Shown here: in pieces, positions 6,997-16,223 of the stretch
Layout of the letters: every line of letters begins with the position of its first letter
Numbering within the stretch: the first letter of the stretch is position 1
Source of the DNA: Youhaiella tibetensis
GTDB taxonomy: Bacteria; Pseudomonadota; Alphaproteobacteria; Rhizobiales; Devosiaceae
NCBI RefSeq assembly: GCF_008000755.1
Contig: NZ_CP041690.1
Span: forward strand, 310,001 to 374,000
Direction of reading: 5' to 3'
Length of the DNA: 64,000 nt
Notes under the pieces: generated by a model
Told to the model about the DNA's origin: nothing
Databases searched by the model: none
The model's input: only the letters and a program-made list of their open reading frames with translations
Program-made: the position numbers and the translations under genes

Positions 6997-8508
6997 TCAG
7001 GCTTCGACCACGATGGGCTGCGGCGGGGCGGTGTCGCGCTGGGGCGCGCCGGGCCGGGCTATCCTGAGGAAGGGCGCCAGCAGCAGGACCAGGCCGAACG
7101 AGGCGATCTGGTAGTACATGGCGTTGGCCGCCGCGCCGGAGAAGGCCGGGTGCGGCTGGGCGCCCGTGGCGAAGGCGCCGTCGAGGCTGGAGAAGAAGAT
7201 CTGGCCGACCAGGGCCACGCCGAGGGCGCCGCCCACCTGCTGAAAGGCCTGGAGCGCGCCCGAGGCGGAGCCGGCATCGCGATGCGGCACGCCGGAAAGC
7301 ACGGCCTGGAAGATCGAGGAAAAGCCCAGGCCCAGGCCCATGCCGGCGATGAAGAGCGGCAGGGTGAAGGCCCAGCGGTTCACCTCGTCGCCAAGCCCGG
7401 CGATGATGAAGTGCAGCCAGGTCATGCCGAGAACCAGCATGGTGGCGGCCACGATCATGCGCGGCTTGAGATAGCGCGAGCCCAGGCGTCCGGCGACAAA
7501 GGAAATGGCGAGCACGCCGACCGAGAACGGCATGTTAGTGAGTCCCGATTCGAGCGGGGTGAGGCCAAAGCCGCCCTGGAGCAGCAGGGAAAGCACCATG
7601 AACATGCCCGGGATGCCGGAGGCGTAGACGGTCATGAGCAGCACGCCGAGCATGTAGTTGCGGCTGGTGAGCAGCTCGAAATTGAGGAGCTGCGGCTTGC
7701 CCAGGCGCGACAGGCGCCGCTGCCAGAGCACGAAGAGCGCCAGCCCGACCACCGACGCGGCCATCATGGCGAAGATCCAGAGCGGCCAGCCGAAATTGCG
7801 CCCCTCGATGATCGGGAACACCAGCAGCAGGATGGAGACGCCGAAGATGGCGATGCCGACATAGTCGTTGCGCAGGGTGGAATTGCCCGGAAGGTTGCGG
7901 ATGAGGAACCAGCCGACGGCCACGGCGATGATGCCGAAGGGCACGTTGACGAGGAAGATCGGGCGCCAGTCGAGGCCGGCGATGTTGGCATCGATGAGCA
8001 GCCCGCCCAGGATCGGGCCGCAGACCGAGGCAAGGCCGGCGCTCAGGCCGAAAAGCGAAAAGGCCAGGCCACGCTCCTGGGGCGGGAACGTGACCTGGGC
8101 GATGGCGAGAACCTGCGGTGTCATGATGGCCGCGCCCACGCCCTGGAAGGCGCGCGCGGCGATCAGCGTCTCGATATTGGGCGCCAGCCCGCAGAGCGCC
8201 GAGGCCACGGTAAAAGCGGTGACGCCGAGCAGGAACATGCGCTTGCGCCCGACAATGTCGCCAAGTCGCCCGAAGGGCAGCAGGCCCAGCGCGAAGGCCA
8301 GCACATAGGCGGCGATCACCCATTCGATATGGGTGGAATCGGCGCCCAGGTTCTGCTGCAGGCTCGGCAGGGCGACGTTGACGATGGTCACGTCCATCAG
8401 ATTCATGAAATTGGCCAGCAGCAGCAGGGCCAGGGCGATCCAGCGGCGCGGATCGGCTGAGGCCTTGTCGAGGGGTGGGCCGAAATTGGGTTGTGACATG
8501 ACGGTCAT
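6997..8508 (-). CDS. MFS drug/multidrug exporter, DHA2 (EmrB/QacA) type
   Basis: The protein of about 503 residues has the 14-helix DHA2 pattern. Motif A is GRLGDIVGRKRMFLLG between helices 2 and 3, and NVALPSLQQNLGAD follows helix 1. The family exports hydrophobic drugs, dyes or metabolites by proton antiport at the inner membrane. Starts at 8508 (MTVMSQPNFG) or 8499 (MSQPNFG) are both possible; GGA upstream slightly favours 8499. A longer N-terminal extension is low-complexity and rejected. The nearest regulators are the TetR gene downstream of the secreted-protein gene and the MarR gene across the terminator; either could control it. Confidence 0.9.
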   Translation of the reverse strand: MTVMSQPNFGPPLDKASADPRRWIALALLLLANFMNLMDVTIVNVALPSLQQNLGADSTHIEWVIAAYVLAFALGLLPFGRLGDIVGRKRMFLLGVTAFTVASALCGLAPNIETLIAARAFQGVGAAIMTPQVLAIAQVTFPPQERGLAFSLFGLSAGLASVCGPILGGLLIDANIAGLDWRPIFLVNVPFGIIAVAVGWFLIRNLPGNSTLRNDYVGIAIFGVSILLLVFPIIEGRNFGWPLWIFAMMAASVVGLALFVLWQRRLSRLGKPQLLNFELLTSRNYMLGVLLMTVYASGIPGMFMVLSLLLQGGFGLTPLESGLTNMPFSVGVLAISFVAGRLGSRYLKPRMIVAATMLVLGMTWLHFIIAGLGDEVNRWAFTLPLFIAGMGLGLGFSSIFQAVLSGVPHRDAGSASGALQAFQQVGGALGVALVGQIFFSSLDGAFATGAQPHPAFSGAAANAMYYQIASFGLVLLLAPFLRIARPGAPQRDTAPPQPIVVEA

Positions 8509-8620
8509 TCCGTAAGCGAAAGATTGAAAGCGTTTTGTGGCGGCGCCGCGGCCTTGGGACCGTGGCGCCGGAAAATCATCGTCCGGAATGCGCCGTCCTC
8601 GGACGGCCTGGCGTTCCGGG

Positions 8621-9571
8621 TCAGGGCTTGAGCCAGGGCGTCTGCGCGCTCCAGAACACCGCATCGGCGCCCAGGTAGTCGGTCGCGAACGCGATGAACT
8701 CGTCTTTGGTAAAGGGCTTGCCGGTCTTCTCGTTCCGGTAGCTCAGGGTCGGCTCCTGCACCGCCATTCCGACGAAGTCGAGCTTGCCCTTGTACTGGTT
8801 GAAGAACGGGTAGGAATTCTTCATCTGCCCCTTGCGATAGGGGATGATGTCCGGGCCGCCCAGGCCGACGCCATTGGCGCTGGCAAACGCGAAGAGGCGG
8901 CTCATGTACGCGTGGTCGTTCTCCCATTCGCACGGCCAGAAATTGACGTATTGCACGACATGGGACTTGGCGAACGCCGCGCGCGCCGCCGTCAGGTTTT
9001 CGAGTTCGGCGGCGAAATAGGCGTCGCACGAGAACCCGGTCCGGTCGGCCTTCATGTCCACGTCGATGGCCGTCTCGGGCAGGTTGATGCCGAAGACCCT
9101 GCCGTCGAACCGCTCCCCGAGCGCCTTGAGCAGCGCCTGGTAGCGTCCCCGCACATGCTCGTTCCACTGCATGGCGGCCCAGCCATAGCCCTCGGCCTTG
9201 CCCTCGCCGGGATTGTCGACCTGCGGAACCAGGCCCCCGCCATATTGCGGCTCTTCGAGCACGTAGTCGGGCAGGTTCCGTGCCTTGGGCGAAAAGAACC
9301 GGTCCTGGATCTGGATGAAGAGCTTCTTGCCCAGCGAATCGGTAAGCGCCAGGTCGCGCTCGATGGCGGAAAAGTCGTATTCGCCTTCCCGCGGCTCGAG
9401 CCCGCGCCAGTTGTAGACCACCTGCGCGCCCGCGATATCCGAGCGCCCGGCGATGGCCTTCAGCCCCGCGAGCTCGCCCGAACTCGTATAGAGATAATTG
9501 GCCGGTGCAGCCACGGCGCCGCCTGCGCCAAGCGTCAGCGCCAACAGGGCGAGGATTGCTGAATTCTTCAT
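8621..9571 (-). CDS. Secreted protein resembling a TIM-barrel glycoside hydrolase
   Basis: This 316-residue protein starts at ATG 9571 with a Sec signal (MKNSAILALLALTLGAGGAVAAP). The mature part contains AGAQVVYNWRGLEPREGEYDFSAIERDL, a phrase typical of beta-galactosidase-like and related (beta/alpha)8 enzymes that begin with 'if it fits, the flow is'. Later come GINLPETAIDVDMK and GVGLGGPDIIPYR. Candidate acids are Glu in NLPETA and in GMAVQEPTLSY. The substrate is unknown. An earlier in-frame ATG at 9655 is rejected because the signal peptide begins at 9571 with GGAG upstream. Confidence 0.65.
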   Translation of the reverse strand: MKNSAILALLALTLGAGGAVAAPANYLYTSSGELAGLKAIAGRSDIAGAQVVYNWRGLEPREGEYDFSAIERDLALTDSLGKKLFIQIQDRFFSPKARNLPDYVLEEPQYGGGLVPQVDNPGEGKAEGYGWAAMQWNEHVRGRYQALLKALGERFDGRVFGINLPETAIDVDMKADRTGFSCDAYFAAELENLTAARAAFAKSHVVQYVNFWPCEWENDHAYMSRLFAFASANGVGLGGPDIIPYRKGQMKNSYPFFNQYKGKLDFVGMAVQEPTLSYRNEKTGKPFTKDEFIAFATDYLGADAVFWSAQTPWLKP

Positions 9572-9651
9572 GGACCGCCGGTCTCCGTTGTCTCGATCCG
9601 GCGTCCCCCCGGCGCGCAGCTTGGCCAAAATGTGTCGCATCCACATGGGTT

Positions 9652-10266
9652 TCATCCCTGCGCCATTGCCGGGTTGACGACGCCGCGCACGATCTCGGCC
9701 GCCATTTCGTCGAAGGCCGCGAGATCCTGGGGCGAGCGTCCCCAGAAGTCGCCCAGGGCGCCGGTCACGATCCGCGCCTGCGCGATCGGGTTGAGGTTGG
9801 GCCGGAACGCCCCCTCGCTCACGCCGGCCGCGAAGATCACTTCGAACTGGCTGTTCCAGTAGGTGTGGAGCGGGGTGATGACGTCGTCCACTTGCTTGCT
9901 GCGCCGTGCCCGGTCGAGCATCTCGACGAACACCACCACCAGGTCCGGGGTCTCCTGGATGGTCTCGCGGAAATCCTCCAGTTCCATCTCGAGCTGGCGC
10001 ATGGCCGGCAGGTGCCGACGCGGGCGCCTGCTGCCCTGGGCGGCGAACTGGTCGCGGATGGTTTCTGCCACCAGCCCGATCAGCGCCTCCTTGGTCGGCA
10101 CGTGGTAGTGGAGCGTGGCGATGTTGATGCCCACGCGCTCGGCGATGTCGCGCGTGCGCAGGCCCTCGAAACCCTTCTCGATGATGAGCTGGCGCGCCGC
10201 CATGGCAATGGCCTGGCGCCGCTCCTCGCTGCTTTCCCGGCGCGCTGCCGGCTGATCCTGGGACAC
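9652..10266 (-). CDS. TetR family transcriptional regulator
   Basis: A 204-residue TetR protein. The N-terminal DNA-binding domain is AIAMAARQLIIEKGFEGLRTRDIAERVGINIATLHYHVPTKEALIGLV; the remainder is a helical ligand domain. It begins at GTG 10266 with GGAG ten bases upstream. A 16-bp inverted repeat 54 bases upstream of the start is a likely autoregulatory operator. The secreted-protein and MFS genes lie downstream on the same strand and may be controlled by it. The ligand is unknown. Confidence 0.9.
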   Translation of the reverse strand: MSQDQPAARRESSEERRQAIAMAARQLIIEKGFEGLRTRDIAERVGINIATLHYHVPTKEALIGLVAETIRDQFAAQGSRRPRRHLPAMRQLEMELEDFRETIQETPDLVVVFVEMLDRARRSKQVDDVITPLHTYWNSQFEVIFAAGVSEGAFRPNLNPIAQARIVTGALGDFWGRSPQDLAAFDEMAAEIVRGVVNPAMAQG

Positions 10267-10319
10267 TGGCTGTGTGCTCCGCTACCGTTCGCGGAAGCGT
10301 CTACACCCGATCTGGTGTC

Positions 10320-10335
10320 TCAATCAAGTGATTGA
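10320..10335. promoter_or_regulatory. TetR operator candidate
   Basis: TCAATCA-AG-TGATTGA is a perfect inverted repeat with a two-base spacer, 54 bases upstream of the TetR gene start. This is a typical size and position for TetR autorepression. Confidence 0.55.
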
Positions 10336-10359
10336 TTGAAGATTCTCGCCGGCCCGCCG

Positions 10360-10374
10360 TTAACCAATGCTTAA
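10360..10374. promoter_or_regulatory. CtrA box
   Basis: TTAA-CCAATGC-TTAA is a perfect TTAA-N7-TTAA site of the alphaproteobacterial cell-cycle regulator CtrA. It lies 63 bases upstream of a 47-codon gene with a strong ribosome binding site. Confidence 0.65.
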
Positions 10375-10437
10375 CGATGCCGTTGCCGGTCGGCGCCGCC
10401 GGGCGTAACCGGAGACCGCTGGTGGAAGGAGGCTCCC

Positions 10438-10581
10438 ATGGAACGCCGCAAGCGCCACATCCCGATTGCCCTGCGCCTCGCCGTCGCGCTCATGATGCTC
10501 CTGGCGGGCGCCGCCGCGCTGCCGGCCCTGCACGGCGCCGATGCCGCCGGTCCCGCTCGCGCCATCGTGCATTCGCCCTGA
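10438..10581 (+). CDS. Small secreted or membrane peptide (47 aa) behind a CtrA box
   Basis: ATG 10438 is preceded by AAGGAGG at ideal spacing. The product is MERRKRHIPIALRLAVAL followed by MMLLAGAAALPALHGADA and a short polar tail ending IVHSP. The basic head plus hydrophobic stretch is a signal peptide or a single membrane anchor. No family is recognised. A perfect CtrA box lies upstream, and no other gene lies between it and this start, so cell-cycle control is an inference. The stop at 10579-10581 precedes the HAD gene by 35 bases. Confidence 0.65.
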   Translation: MERRKRHIPIALRLAVALMMLLAGAAALPALHGADAAGPARAIVHSP

Positions 10582-10616
10582 TGAATCCCTTTAGGATTTG
10601 CGCTATATGCTAGGGG

Positions 10617-11321
10617 ATGACCGAACAATCCTCGCCTGCCGTCCGCTCCCTGTCCCACGTCTCCGACTGGGTTTTTGACCTCGACAACACGCTCTACCCG
10701 CGCGAATGCGATCTCTGGTCGCAGATCGATGTGCGCATCACCTCCTATGTGATGGAAGTGACCAGCCTCGGCTTCGAGGCGGCCCGCGAGTTGCAGAAGG
10801 GCTATTACCGGGACTACGGCACCACGCTCAATGGCCTCATGCAGCGCCACGAGGTCGATCCCGAGCACTTCCTCAAGACCGTCCACACCATCGACTATTC
10901 GCCGGTCCTGGCTCATCCCGAGCTGGTCGCGGCCATCGCCGACCTGCCGGGCCGTAAGTTCATTCTCACCAATGCCGATACCGGCCACGCGCGCTCGGTG
11001 CTGGCCCGGCTGGGTGGCGAGGATCTCTTCGACGGCATCTTCGATATCTGCGCCATGACCTATACGCCCAAACCGAACCAGTCGGCCTATGACGCCTTCT
11101 TTGCCGCCCACGGCATCGATCCGACCCGCGCCGCCATGTTCGACGATCTCCACAAGAACCTGCTCGTTCCCCATGCCACCGGCATGGCGACGGTCCAGGT
11201 CGTGGCTTCGGAAGGCTATGCCGACGAGCGCGTCGCCGAGTGGGAGCTCTCCCACGAGGGCGGCCCCCACGTGCACCACATCACCTCCAACCTGGCCGGC
11301 TTCCTCAGGAACCTGCCCTGA
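10617..11321 (+). CDS. Pyrimidine 5'-nucleotidase, HAD superfamily
   Basis: The 234-residue protein has the HAD nucleophile motif WVFDLDNTLYP, motif II ILTNAD, the Lys in YTPKPN, and motif IV MFDDLHKNL. DLDNTLYP and the overall length match the SDT1/pyrimidine 5'-nucleotidase group, which dephosphorylates UMP/CMP-type nucleotides in the cytoplasm. CTATAT at 10603-10608 ends eight bases before the ATG, and no Shine-Dalgarno is present, so the mRNA may be leaderless. In related genomes this gene lies near argB and dapD. Its 3' end overlaps the convergent LOG gene by 17 bases. Confidence 0.9.
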   Translation: MTEQSSPAVRSLSHVSDWVFDLDNTLYPRECDLWSQIDVRITSYVMEVTSLGFEAARELQKGYYRDYGTTLNGLMQRHEVDPEHFLKTVHTIDYSPVLAHPELVAAIADLPGRKFILTNADTGHARSVLARLGGEDLFDGIFDICAMTYTPKPNQSAYDAFFAAHGIDPTRAAMFDDLHKNLLVPHATGMATVQVVASEGYADERVAEWELSHEGGPHVHHITSNLAGFLRNLP

Positions 11322-12177
11322 ACCCGGGCACGGTGATCTCGGGCAGCCGGTAGTGGGCGCGGATGACGTCCCAGCCTTCCTTGGCCGTATCCACGAACGA
11401 GAGGAGCTTGACGTCGTCGGGCCCCACCGTGCCCGCTTCCACCAGCGCATCGAAATTAAGCACCTTGCTCCAGAAAGCGGTGCCGAAGAGCAGTAGCGGA
11501 ATGCGCTCCATGCGCCCGGTCTGGATGAGGGTGAGTGCTTCGAACAGTTCGTCCATCGTGCCGAAACCGCCCGGAAAGATGGCCACCGCCCGCGCCCGCA
11601 GCAGGAAGTGCACCTTGCGCGTCGCGAAATAGTGGAAAAGGAAGCTCAGCTCCGGCGTCACATAGGCATTGGGCGCCTGTTCGTGCGGCAGCACCACGTT
11701 GAGCCCGATCGAGGGCGCCCCGACATCGGCCGCGCCCCGGTTGCCTGCCTCCATCACGCCCGGCCCGCCACCGGTCACCACCACGAATTCGCGATAGCTC
11801 AGCGTCTGCGAGGTGAGCGAGGCATATTGGGCGAAGCGCCGCGCCTCGTCATAGTAGACTGAGGCCGCCTCCAGGTTCTGCTTCTGGAGCGGGTTCTTGG
11901 CGGCCCAGGCCGGTTTGCCCGGCGCCGGAATGCGCGCGCCCCCGAACAGCACCACCGTCGACTTGATGTTGCGTTCCTTGAGCCGCATCTCGGTCTTCAT
12001 GTATTCGAGCTGGAACCGCACCCCGCGCAGTTCCTCCGAGGTCATGAAGGCTTCGTCGGTAAAGGCCAGCCGATAGGCGGCCGAGGTCGATTGCGCCGTC
12101 TTGGGAACGCGCCGGCTCGCGTTGATATCCTCCGCCGAGCTGCGTAACGGGTTGTGGCGGCGGCGCTTGGTCGGCAT
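11305..12177 (-). CDS. LOG family protein (TIGR00730, lysine decarboxylase-like fold)
   Basis: 290 residues with the family signatures VVTGGGPGVMEAGNRGA and FPGGFGTMDELFEALTLIQT, which form the nucleotide-phosphate site. The family includes cytokinin riboside 5'-monophosphate phosphoribohydrolases and nucleotide 5'-monophosphate nucleosidases. This member has a long N-terminal extension of about 70 residues before VVLFGGARIPAPG, as in the larger bacterial LOG proteins. The start at ATG 12177 has GGAGAG upstream. The substrate is not known; a role in nucleotide clearance would fit the convergent nucleotidase. Confidence 0.85.
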   Translation of the reverse strand: MPTKRRRHNPLRSSAEDINASRRVPKTAQSTSAAYRLAFTDEAFMTSEELRGVRFQLEYMKTEMRLKERNIKSTVVLFGGARIPAPGKPAWAAKNPLQKQNLEAASVYYDEARRFAQYASLTSQTLSYREFVVVTGGGPGVMEAGNRGAADVGAPSIGLNVVLPHEQAPNAYVTPELSFLFHYFATRKVHFLLRARAVAIFPGGFGTMDELFEALTLIQTGRMERIPLLLFGTAFWSKVLNFDALVEAGTVGPDDVKLLSFVDTAKEGWDVIRAHYRLPEITVPGFRAGS

Positions 12178-12311
12178 CGAACTCTCCGAATCTCGAAGCG
12201 CCAGCGTCGCATCGCCCGGTTAAGGATCAATGGCAAACATAGGCAATCCCGAGGATCGGCTCGGGCATTGTGGGCGCGGCTCGGCGCTCACAATTCGAGG
12301 AGGAATTGCAA

Positions 12312-13253
12312 ATGAAGCCTATTGCCACTGCCAGTTTCGTCGCCGCCTGCCTCTCGTTCTCCCCCGCCTTCGCCCAGCAGACCCCGGCCCAGCCGGCCGC
12401 TCCCGCCGCCACCGAGCCCTTCAAGGCCGGCCAGCCCCTGCCGGTCCGCCCCAATGTCAGGACCTTCGGCTCGTTCTGCGGCGCCGAGAGCGTTTCGGTC
12501 GATACCGAACGCGATCTCTACGTCGTGGTCAGTCCCTGCACCTCCAACAGCCTGCGGCCCAATGACGGCTACGTGTCCCTGGTCAACCCGGATGGCACCG
12601 TCAACACGCTCAAATGGATCCAGGGCAACGACAAGATGGGCGTCACCCTCAACGATCCGCGCGGTTCCGACATCAACCACGGCATGCTTTACCTTGCCGA
12701 TATCGATACCGTGCGCATGTTCGACATCAAGACCGGCGAGCCCAGGGGCGAGGTCAAGGTCGAGGGCGCCGTCTTCCTCAACGACCTGGAAGTCACCGAT
12801 GACGGCACCGTCTACGTCACCGATTCCGGCAGCAACGACAAACCCGACGCCAGCGCCATCTACAAGATCACGCCCGATGGCGCCGTCTCCGACTTCGCCC
12901 GCGGCGGCCCGCTCCAGCGCCCCAACGGCATTGCCTTCGATCCGGATGGCAATATCGTCACGGTGCTGCTGGCCAACACCAACATCCTCACCTATGCGCC
13001 CGACGGCGAGCTGGTCAAAACCGAGGATGGCCTCGAAGCTCTCGCCGATGGCTTGGTGATCCTTGCCGACGGCACCAAGATCACCACCTCGCTGCGCGCC
13101 AACCATCTCGCCAGGATCCCGCCGGGCGGCAAGGCCGAGCTGCTGGTCGACAACGTCTTCACCCCGGCCTCAATCGGCTACGACGCCAAGCGCAACCGCG
13201 TCATCGTGCCGGAAAACCAGCAGAACGCCATTACCATGGTCGACCTGCAATAG
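12312..13253 (+). CDS. Secreted SMP-30/NHL-like beta-propeller protein
   Basis: The protein has 313 residues from ATG 12312, which follows GAGGAGGAA. The signal peptide is MKPIATASFVAACLSFSPAFAQ. The mature part repeats a strand pattern seen in SMP-30/gluconolactonase-like propellers: FLNDLEVTDDGTVYVTDSGS, RPNGIAFDPDGNIVTVLL, ASIGYDAKRNRVIVPENQQNAI. The family includes lactonases and sugar-sensing proteins; the substrate is unknown. Residues resembling metal ligands (Asn in FLNDLEV, Asn in RPNGIAF, Asp in DGLVI) are present, so enzymatic activity is possible. Confidence 0.75.
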   Translation: MKPIATASFVAACLSFSPAFAQQTPAQPAAPAATEPFKAGQPLPVRPNVRTFGSFCGAESVSVDTERDLYVVVSPCTSNSLRPNDGYVSLVNPDGTVNTLKWIQGNDKMGVTLNDPRGSDINHGMLYLADIDTVRMFDIKTGEPRGEVKVEGAVFLNDLEVTDDGTVYVTDSGSNDKPDASAIYKITPDGAVSDFARGGPLQRPNGIAFDPDGNIVTVLLANTNILTYAPDGELVKTEDGLEALADGLVILADGTKITTSLRANHLARIPPGGKAELLVDNVFTPASIGYDAKRNRVIVPENQQNAITMVDLQ

Positions 13254-13310
13254 GCGCGGGTCCGCCGGTCGGGGAGGGCGACCACCCCGACCCCGGCGCG
13301 CAACGCCGCA

Positions 13311-13338
13311 TTGACTTGCCGACCTCCGGCGCTAATGT
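13311..13338 (+). promoter_or_regulatory. Candidate sigma-70 promoter of dapD
   Basis: TTGACT at 13311-13316 and TAATGT at 13333-13338 are spaced by 16 bases, 39 bases before the dapD ATG. This is a pattern match only. Confidence 0.4.
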
Positions 13339-13376
13339 CCGCGGCCAAACGCAGCCCGTGACCGATTGAGAGTTCA

Positions 13377-14222
<846 letters not shown>

Positions 14223-14232
14223 GCGCGGCGCC

Positions 14233-14260
14233 GCGGCCCCCTCCGAACGGACGGGGCCGC
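14233..14260 (+). terminator. Terminator after dapD
   Basis: GCGGCCCC and GGGGCCGC pair around an inner TCCG-AA-CGGA stem, and CTCTTGTT follows. The hairpin starts 11 bases after the dapD stop. Confidence 0.7.
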
Positions 14261-14375
14261 CTCTTGTTCAGCGACATATTGGTCGGTTCGCCATCCGCCG
14301 CTGGCGGCGCTTGTGGCGTTCCACTAACACTTGCCTTGCGATGCGAGGGGCATCGCTTCTTTTATCGAGGGCTTT

Positions 14376-14852
14376 ATGGATAATCTCGTTCCGCTCTATA
14401 CGACCTTCAACGGGCGTATATCGCGCAAGACCTATTGGCTGGGCGTGGTCGGCATCATTGTTGCCGCCATCGTTCTCGGCATCATCCTGGGCGTGGTCGG
14501 CCTGGGTCTGGCCAATCCGGGCACCGCTGCCTGGGGCAGCCTCATCCTCTTCGTGCTGCTGGCCGTTCCGAGCCTGGCGCTTGGCGTCAAGCGCCGGCAC
14601 GACCGCAACGGTTCGGGCAACGACGTCTATGTCTATTTCGCCCTCAGCTTCATCCTGGTGGTCGTCCAGGCGCTGGGCTTCGGCTTCACCATGACCGAGG
14701 TCGAAGGGGTCAGCGTGCCCATGCCCACCATGACCATGACGATCTTCAACGCGGTCCTGGGCATCTTCGCGCTCTACCTCCTGGTCGTCCTTGGCTTCCT
14801 CAAGGGCACCGAGGGTGAAAACCAGTACGGTCCCGATCCGCTTTCGGCCTGA
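14376..14852 (+). CDS. DUF805 family inner-membrane protein
   Basis: The 158-residue protein begins MDNLVPLYTTFNGRISRKTYWLGVVGI, the diagnostic DUF805 opening (YTTFNGRISRKTYW). Four membrane segments are visible, and SLALGVKRRHDRNGSG is the family's loop motif. The function is not established; YhaH/YhaI are E. coli relatives. ATG 14376 has GAGG upstream, which is better supported than the TTG at 14331. It sits between dapD and dapE. Confidence 0.85.
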   Translation: MDNLVPLYTTFNGRISRKTYWLGVVGIIVAAIVLGIILGVVGLGLANPGTAAWGSLILFVLLAVPSLALGVKRRHDRNGSGNDVYVYFALSFILVVVQALGFGFTMTEVEGVSVPMPTMTMTIFNAVLGIFALYLLVVLGFLKGTEGENQYGPDPLSA

Positions 14853-14961
14853 GCCCGGACTCTGGCGGCGCAAGCCGCATTGCACTAACAATGGCCCGGA
14901 CGGCGCGACAGCCGCCGCCGGGCCGGCGGCGCCTCCGCCCCAACACCGATGGAGACGGGGC

Positions 14962-16140
14962 ATGCCCGCAAATACCAAGGGCGATCCCGTCCCGCTTCTC
15001 AAAGACCTCATCGCCTGCGCTTCGGTCACGCCGGCCCAGGAGGGCGTCCTTGATCGCCTCGAGACCGCCCTCGCCGCGCTCGGCTTCGCGGTCACCCGCC
15101 TCACCTTCGAGGGCGACGGCTCCTATCCCGTGGGCAATCTCTTCGCTACCCGCGGCTCGGGTGGCAAGCGCCTGCTCTTCGCCGGCCACACCGATGTCGT
15201 GCCTCCCGGCAATCCCGATGACTGGACCAGCCCGCCCTTCGTCCCCACCCTTCGCGACGGGCGCCTCTATGGCCGGGGCGCCGCCGACATGAAGAGCGGC
15301 GTGGCCGCTTTCGTCGCCGCTGTCGAAGCTGCCATCGCCGATGGCTCCGCCGACAACGGCACCATTGCCCTGGCCATCACCAATGACGAGGAAGCGGACG
15401 CCATCAACGGCACCGAAAAGCTCATGGCCTGGGCCGACGCCCAGGGCCACAGGTTCGATTTCGCCATCGTGGGCGAGCCATCCGCCACCGCCACCGTGGG
15501 CGACAGCATCAAGATCGGCCGTCGGGGCTCTCTCAACGGCCAGATCGCGGTCACCGGCGCCCAGGGGCACGTCGCCTATCCCGACAAGGCCAACAATCCC
15601 CTCCCGGTCGTCGCCGCCATCGTCACCGCGCTTTCGGCCACTCCCATCGATGAGGGCACCGAACATTTCCCGCGCTCGAACCTGGAGGTCACCTCCATCG
15701 ACGTCGGCAACCAGACCACCAACGTCATCCCGGCGCGCGGCACCATCCGCTTCAACATCCGCTTCAACGACTTGTGGACGCCCGAAACCCTCGGCGCCTG
15801 GATCGCCGAGCGCATTGCCTCGGTCGATGCCCATGGCTGCCAGGTCGAGTTCTCGGTGGTCGGGCGTCCGTCCAATTCCTTCCTCTCGCCCCTGGGCGGC
15901 GGGGTCGAGGCCCTGGGCGCCGTCATCGAGGCGGCGACGGGCAGCCGCCCGCAGCTTTCCACCGCCGGCGGCACTTCCGACGCGCGCTTCCTCGCCCGTT
16001 ATTGCCCGGTGGTCGAGTTCGGTCTCCCCGGCCCCTCGATGCACAAGGCCGACGAAAACGTGCTGGTGCGCGATGTCGAGGAACTGAGCGTCCTCTATGC
16101 GCGCTTCATCTCGGCCTGGTTCGGTTCGGGTAAGGTCTGA
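14962..16140 (+). CDS. dapE: Succinyl-diaminopimelate desuccinylase
   Basis: DapE removes succinate from N-succinyl-LL-diaminopimelate in lysine/peptidoglycan precursor synthesis. The 392-residue M20 metallopeptidase has the metal ligands in LFAGHTDVVPPGNPDDW, RGAADMKSGVAAF and AITNDEEADAINGTEKL, with the dimerisation domain between. ATG 14962 (MPANTKGDPVPLLKDL) follows GGAG; a longer frame upstream is low-complexity. The length is close to the family norm. It cooperates with dapD upstream. Confidence 0.96.
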   Translation: MPANTKGDPVPLLKDLIACASVTPAQEGVLDRLETALAALGFAVTRLTFEGDGSYPVGNLFATRGSGGKRLLFAGHTDVVPPGNPDDWTSPPFVPTLRDGRLYGRGAADMKSGVAAFVAAVEAAIADGSADNGTIALAITNDEEADAINGTEKLMAWADAQGHRFDFAIVGEPSATATVGDSIKIGRRGSLNGQIAVTGAQGHVAYPDKANNPLPVVAAIVTALSATPIDEGTEHFPRSNLEVTSIDVGNQTTNVIPARGTIRFNIRFNDLWTPETLGAWIAERIASVDAHGCQVEFSVVGRPSNSFLSPLGGGVEALGAVIEAATGSRPQLSTAGGTSDARFLARYCPVVEFGLPGPSMHKADENVLVRDVEELSVLYARFISAWFGSGKV

Positions 16141-16223
16141 GACAAAACGACAATTGGTCGCCCTTGCCCAATGCGGCCCGGACGATTAAGTGCTGTGCTG
16201 CACCCCGCTAAGCGAGTCCGCTC

